The position numbers and the translations under genes are program-made. Positions 63,975 to 64,000 of a stretch of 64,000 bases of DNA are shown here, in pieces. The DNA is from Actinomyces procaprae (GTDB taxonomy: Bacteria; Actinomycetota; Actinomycetes; Actinomycetales; Actinomycetaceae): assembly GCF_004798665.1 (NCBI RefSeq), contig NZ_CP039292.1, forward strand, positions 1,798,001 through 1,862,000, written 5' to 3'. The notes under the pieces are model-generated. The model was given only the letters and a program-made list of their open reading frames with translations, did not search any database and was not told where the DNA came from. The stretch's first letter is position 1. Every line of letters begins with the position of its first letter.

Positions 63975-64000
63975 GGGGGTGACGGAGCCGCGGCGGGCAC
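63966..64000 (-). CDS. Possible C-terminal end of a gene running off the window
   Basis: On the minus strand the last bases read ARRGSVTPAG and then TGA (63968-63966). All ten codons end in C, the third-position bias expected for coding DNA here. Only ten codons are visible, so the gene is unidentified and the call is tentative. Confidence 0.35.
   Translation of the reverse strand, partial: ARRGSVTPAG

Overview
The window is high-GC DNA with many GTG starts, a second topoisomerase-type GyrB/ParE, a SufR-led suf operon, a class II DAHP synthase and a pyrophosphate-type phosphofructokinase. This points to an actinobacterium, most likely an Actinomyces-like member of the Actinomycetaceae; the genus is inferred from gene content, not from a marker search. 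About sixteen genes have a TANNNT-type -10 box six or seven bases upstream of the start codon and no Shine-Dalgarno, so leaderless transcripts appear common.

Layout. 1-4.3 kb: end of an unknown gene, def, dnaG and dgt. 4.5-13.1 kb: a maltose/maltodextrin island made of a GH13-like protein that has lost its catalytic residues, a binding lipoprotein, two permeases, an active-looking GH13 glycosidase and a LacI regulator. 13.2-22.8 kb: ordinary metabolic genes (glycerate kinase-like, M20 peptidase, DUF3043, aldo/keto reductase, pyrD, zinc peptidase, GAPDH, flavodoxin, DUF488). Three clusters of a 23-bp repeat lie between these genes. 22.8-26.2 kb: a MerR regulator and an ABC exporter, with two matching 19-bp-spacer promoters. 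26.2-32.8 kb: the complete suf operon sufR-B-D-C-S-U-T for Fe-S cluster assembly. 33.3-34.8 kb: an MFS exporter. 35.3-40.7 kb: a second sugar-uptake operon (LacI, binding protein, two permeases, clan-J glycosidase). 40.8-41.7 kb: two broken genes (malY and DUF3737) joined by a deletion. 41.8-45.7 kb: a double GNAT protein, the ParE-like subunit and DUF7455. 45.6-48.2 kb: thiMED under a TPP riboswitch. 48.3-50 kb: the principal sigma factor with an unusual N-terminal insert.

50.2-63.9 kb: idsA, a PASTA kinase, aroG, pfk, plsC and an exonuclease/GIY-YIG protein. Much of this order (idsA2, pknL, aroG, plsC, Rv2191-type gene) is also known from Mycobacterium tuberculosis. It is interrupted by one 1,495-residue gene at 56.6-61.1 kb that encodes a NACHT/STAND-type NTPase with a long TPR-like array. 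That gene is AT-richer in its N-terminal half and has near-identical internal DNA repeats, and is the strongest candidate for an undescribed accessory, possibly anti-phage, system.

Two sugar import systems (maltodextrin, and probably a fructan or sucrose-like glycan) with local LacI repressors feed glycolysis, where GAPDH and the PPi-dependent phosphofructokinase are also encoded here. No tRNA, rRNA, CRISPR array, insertion sequence or prophage was seen.
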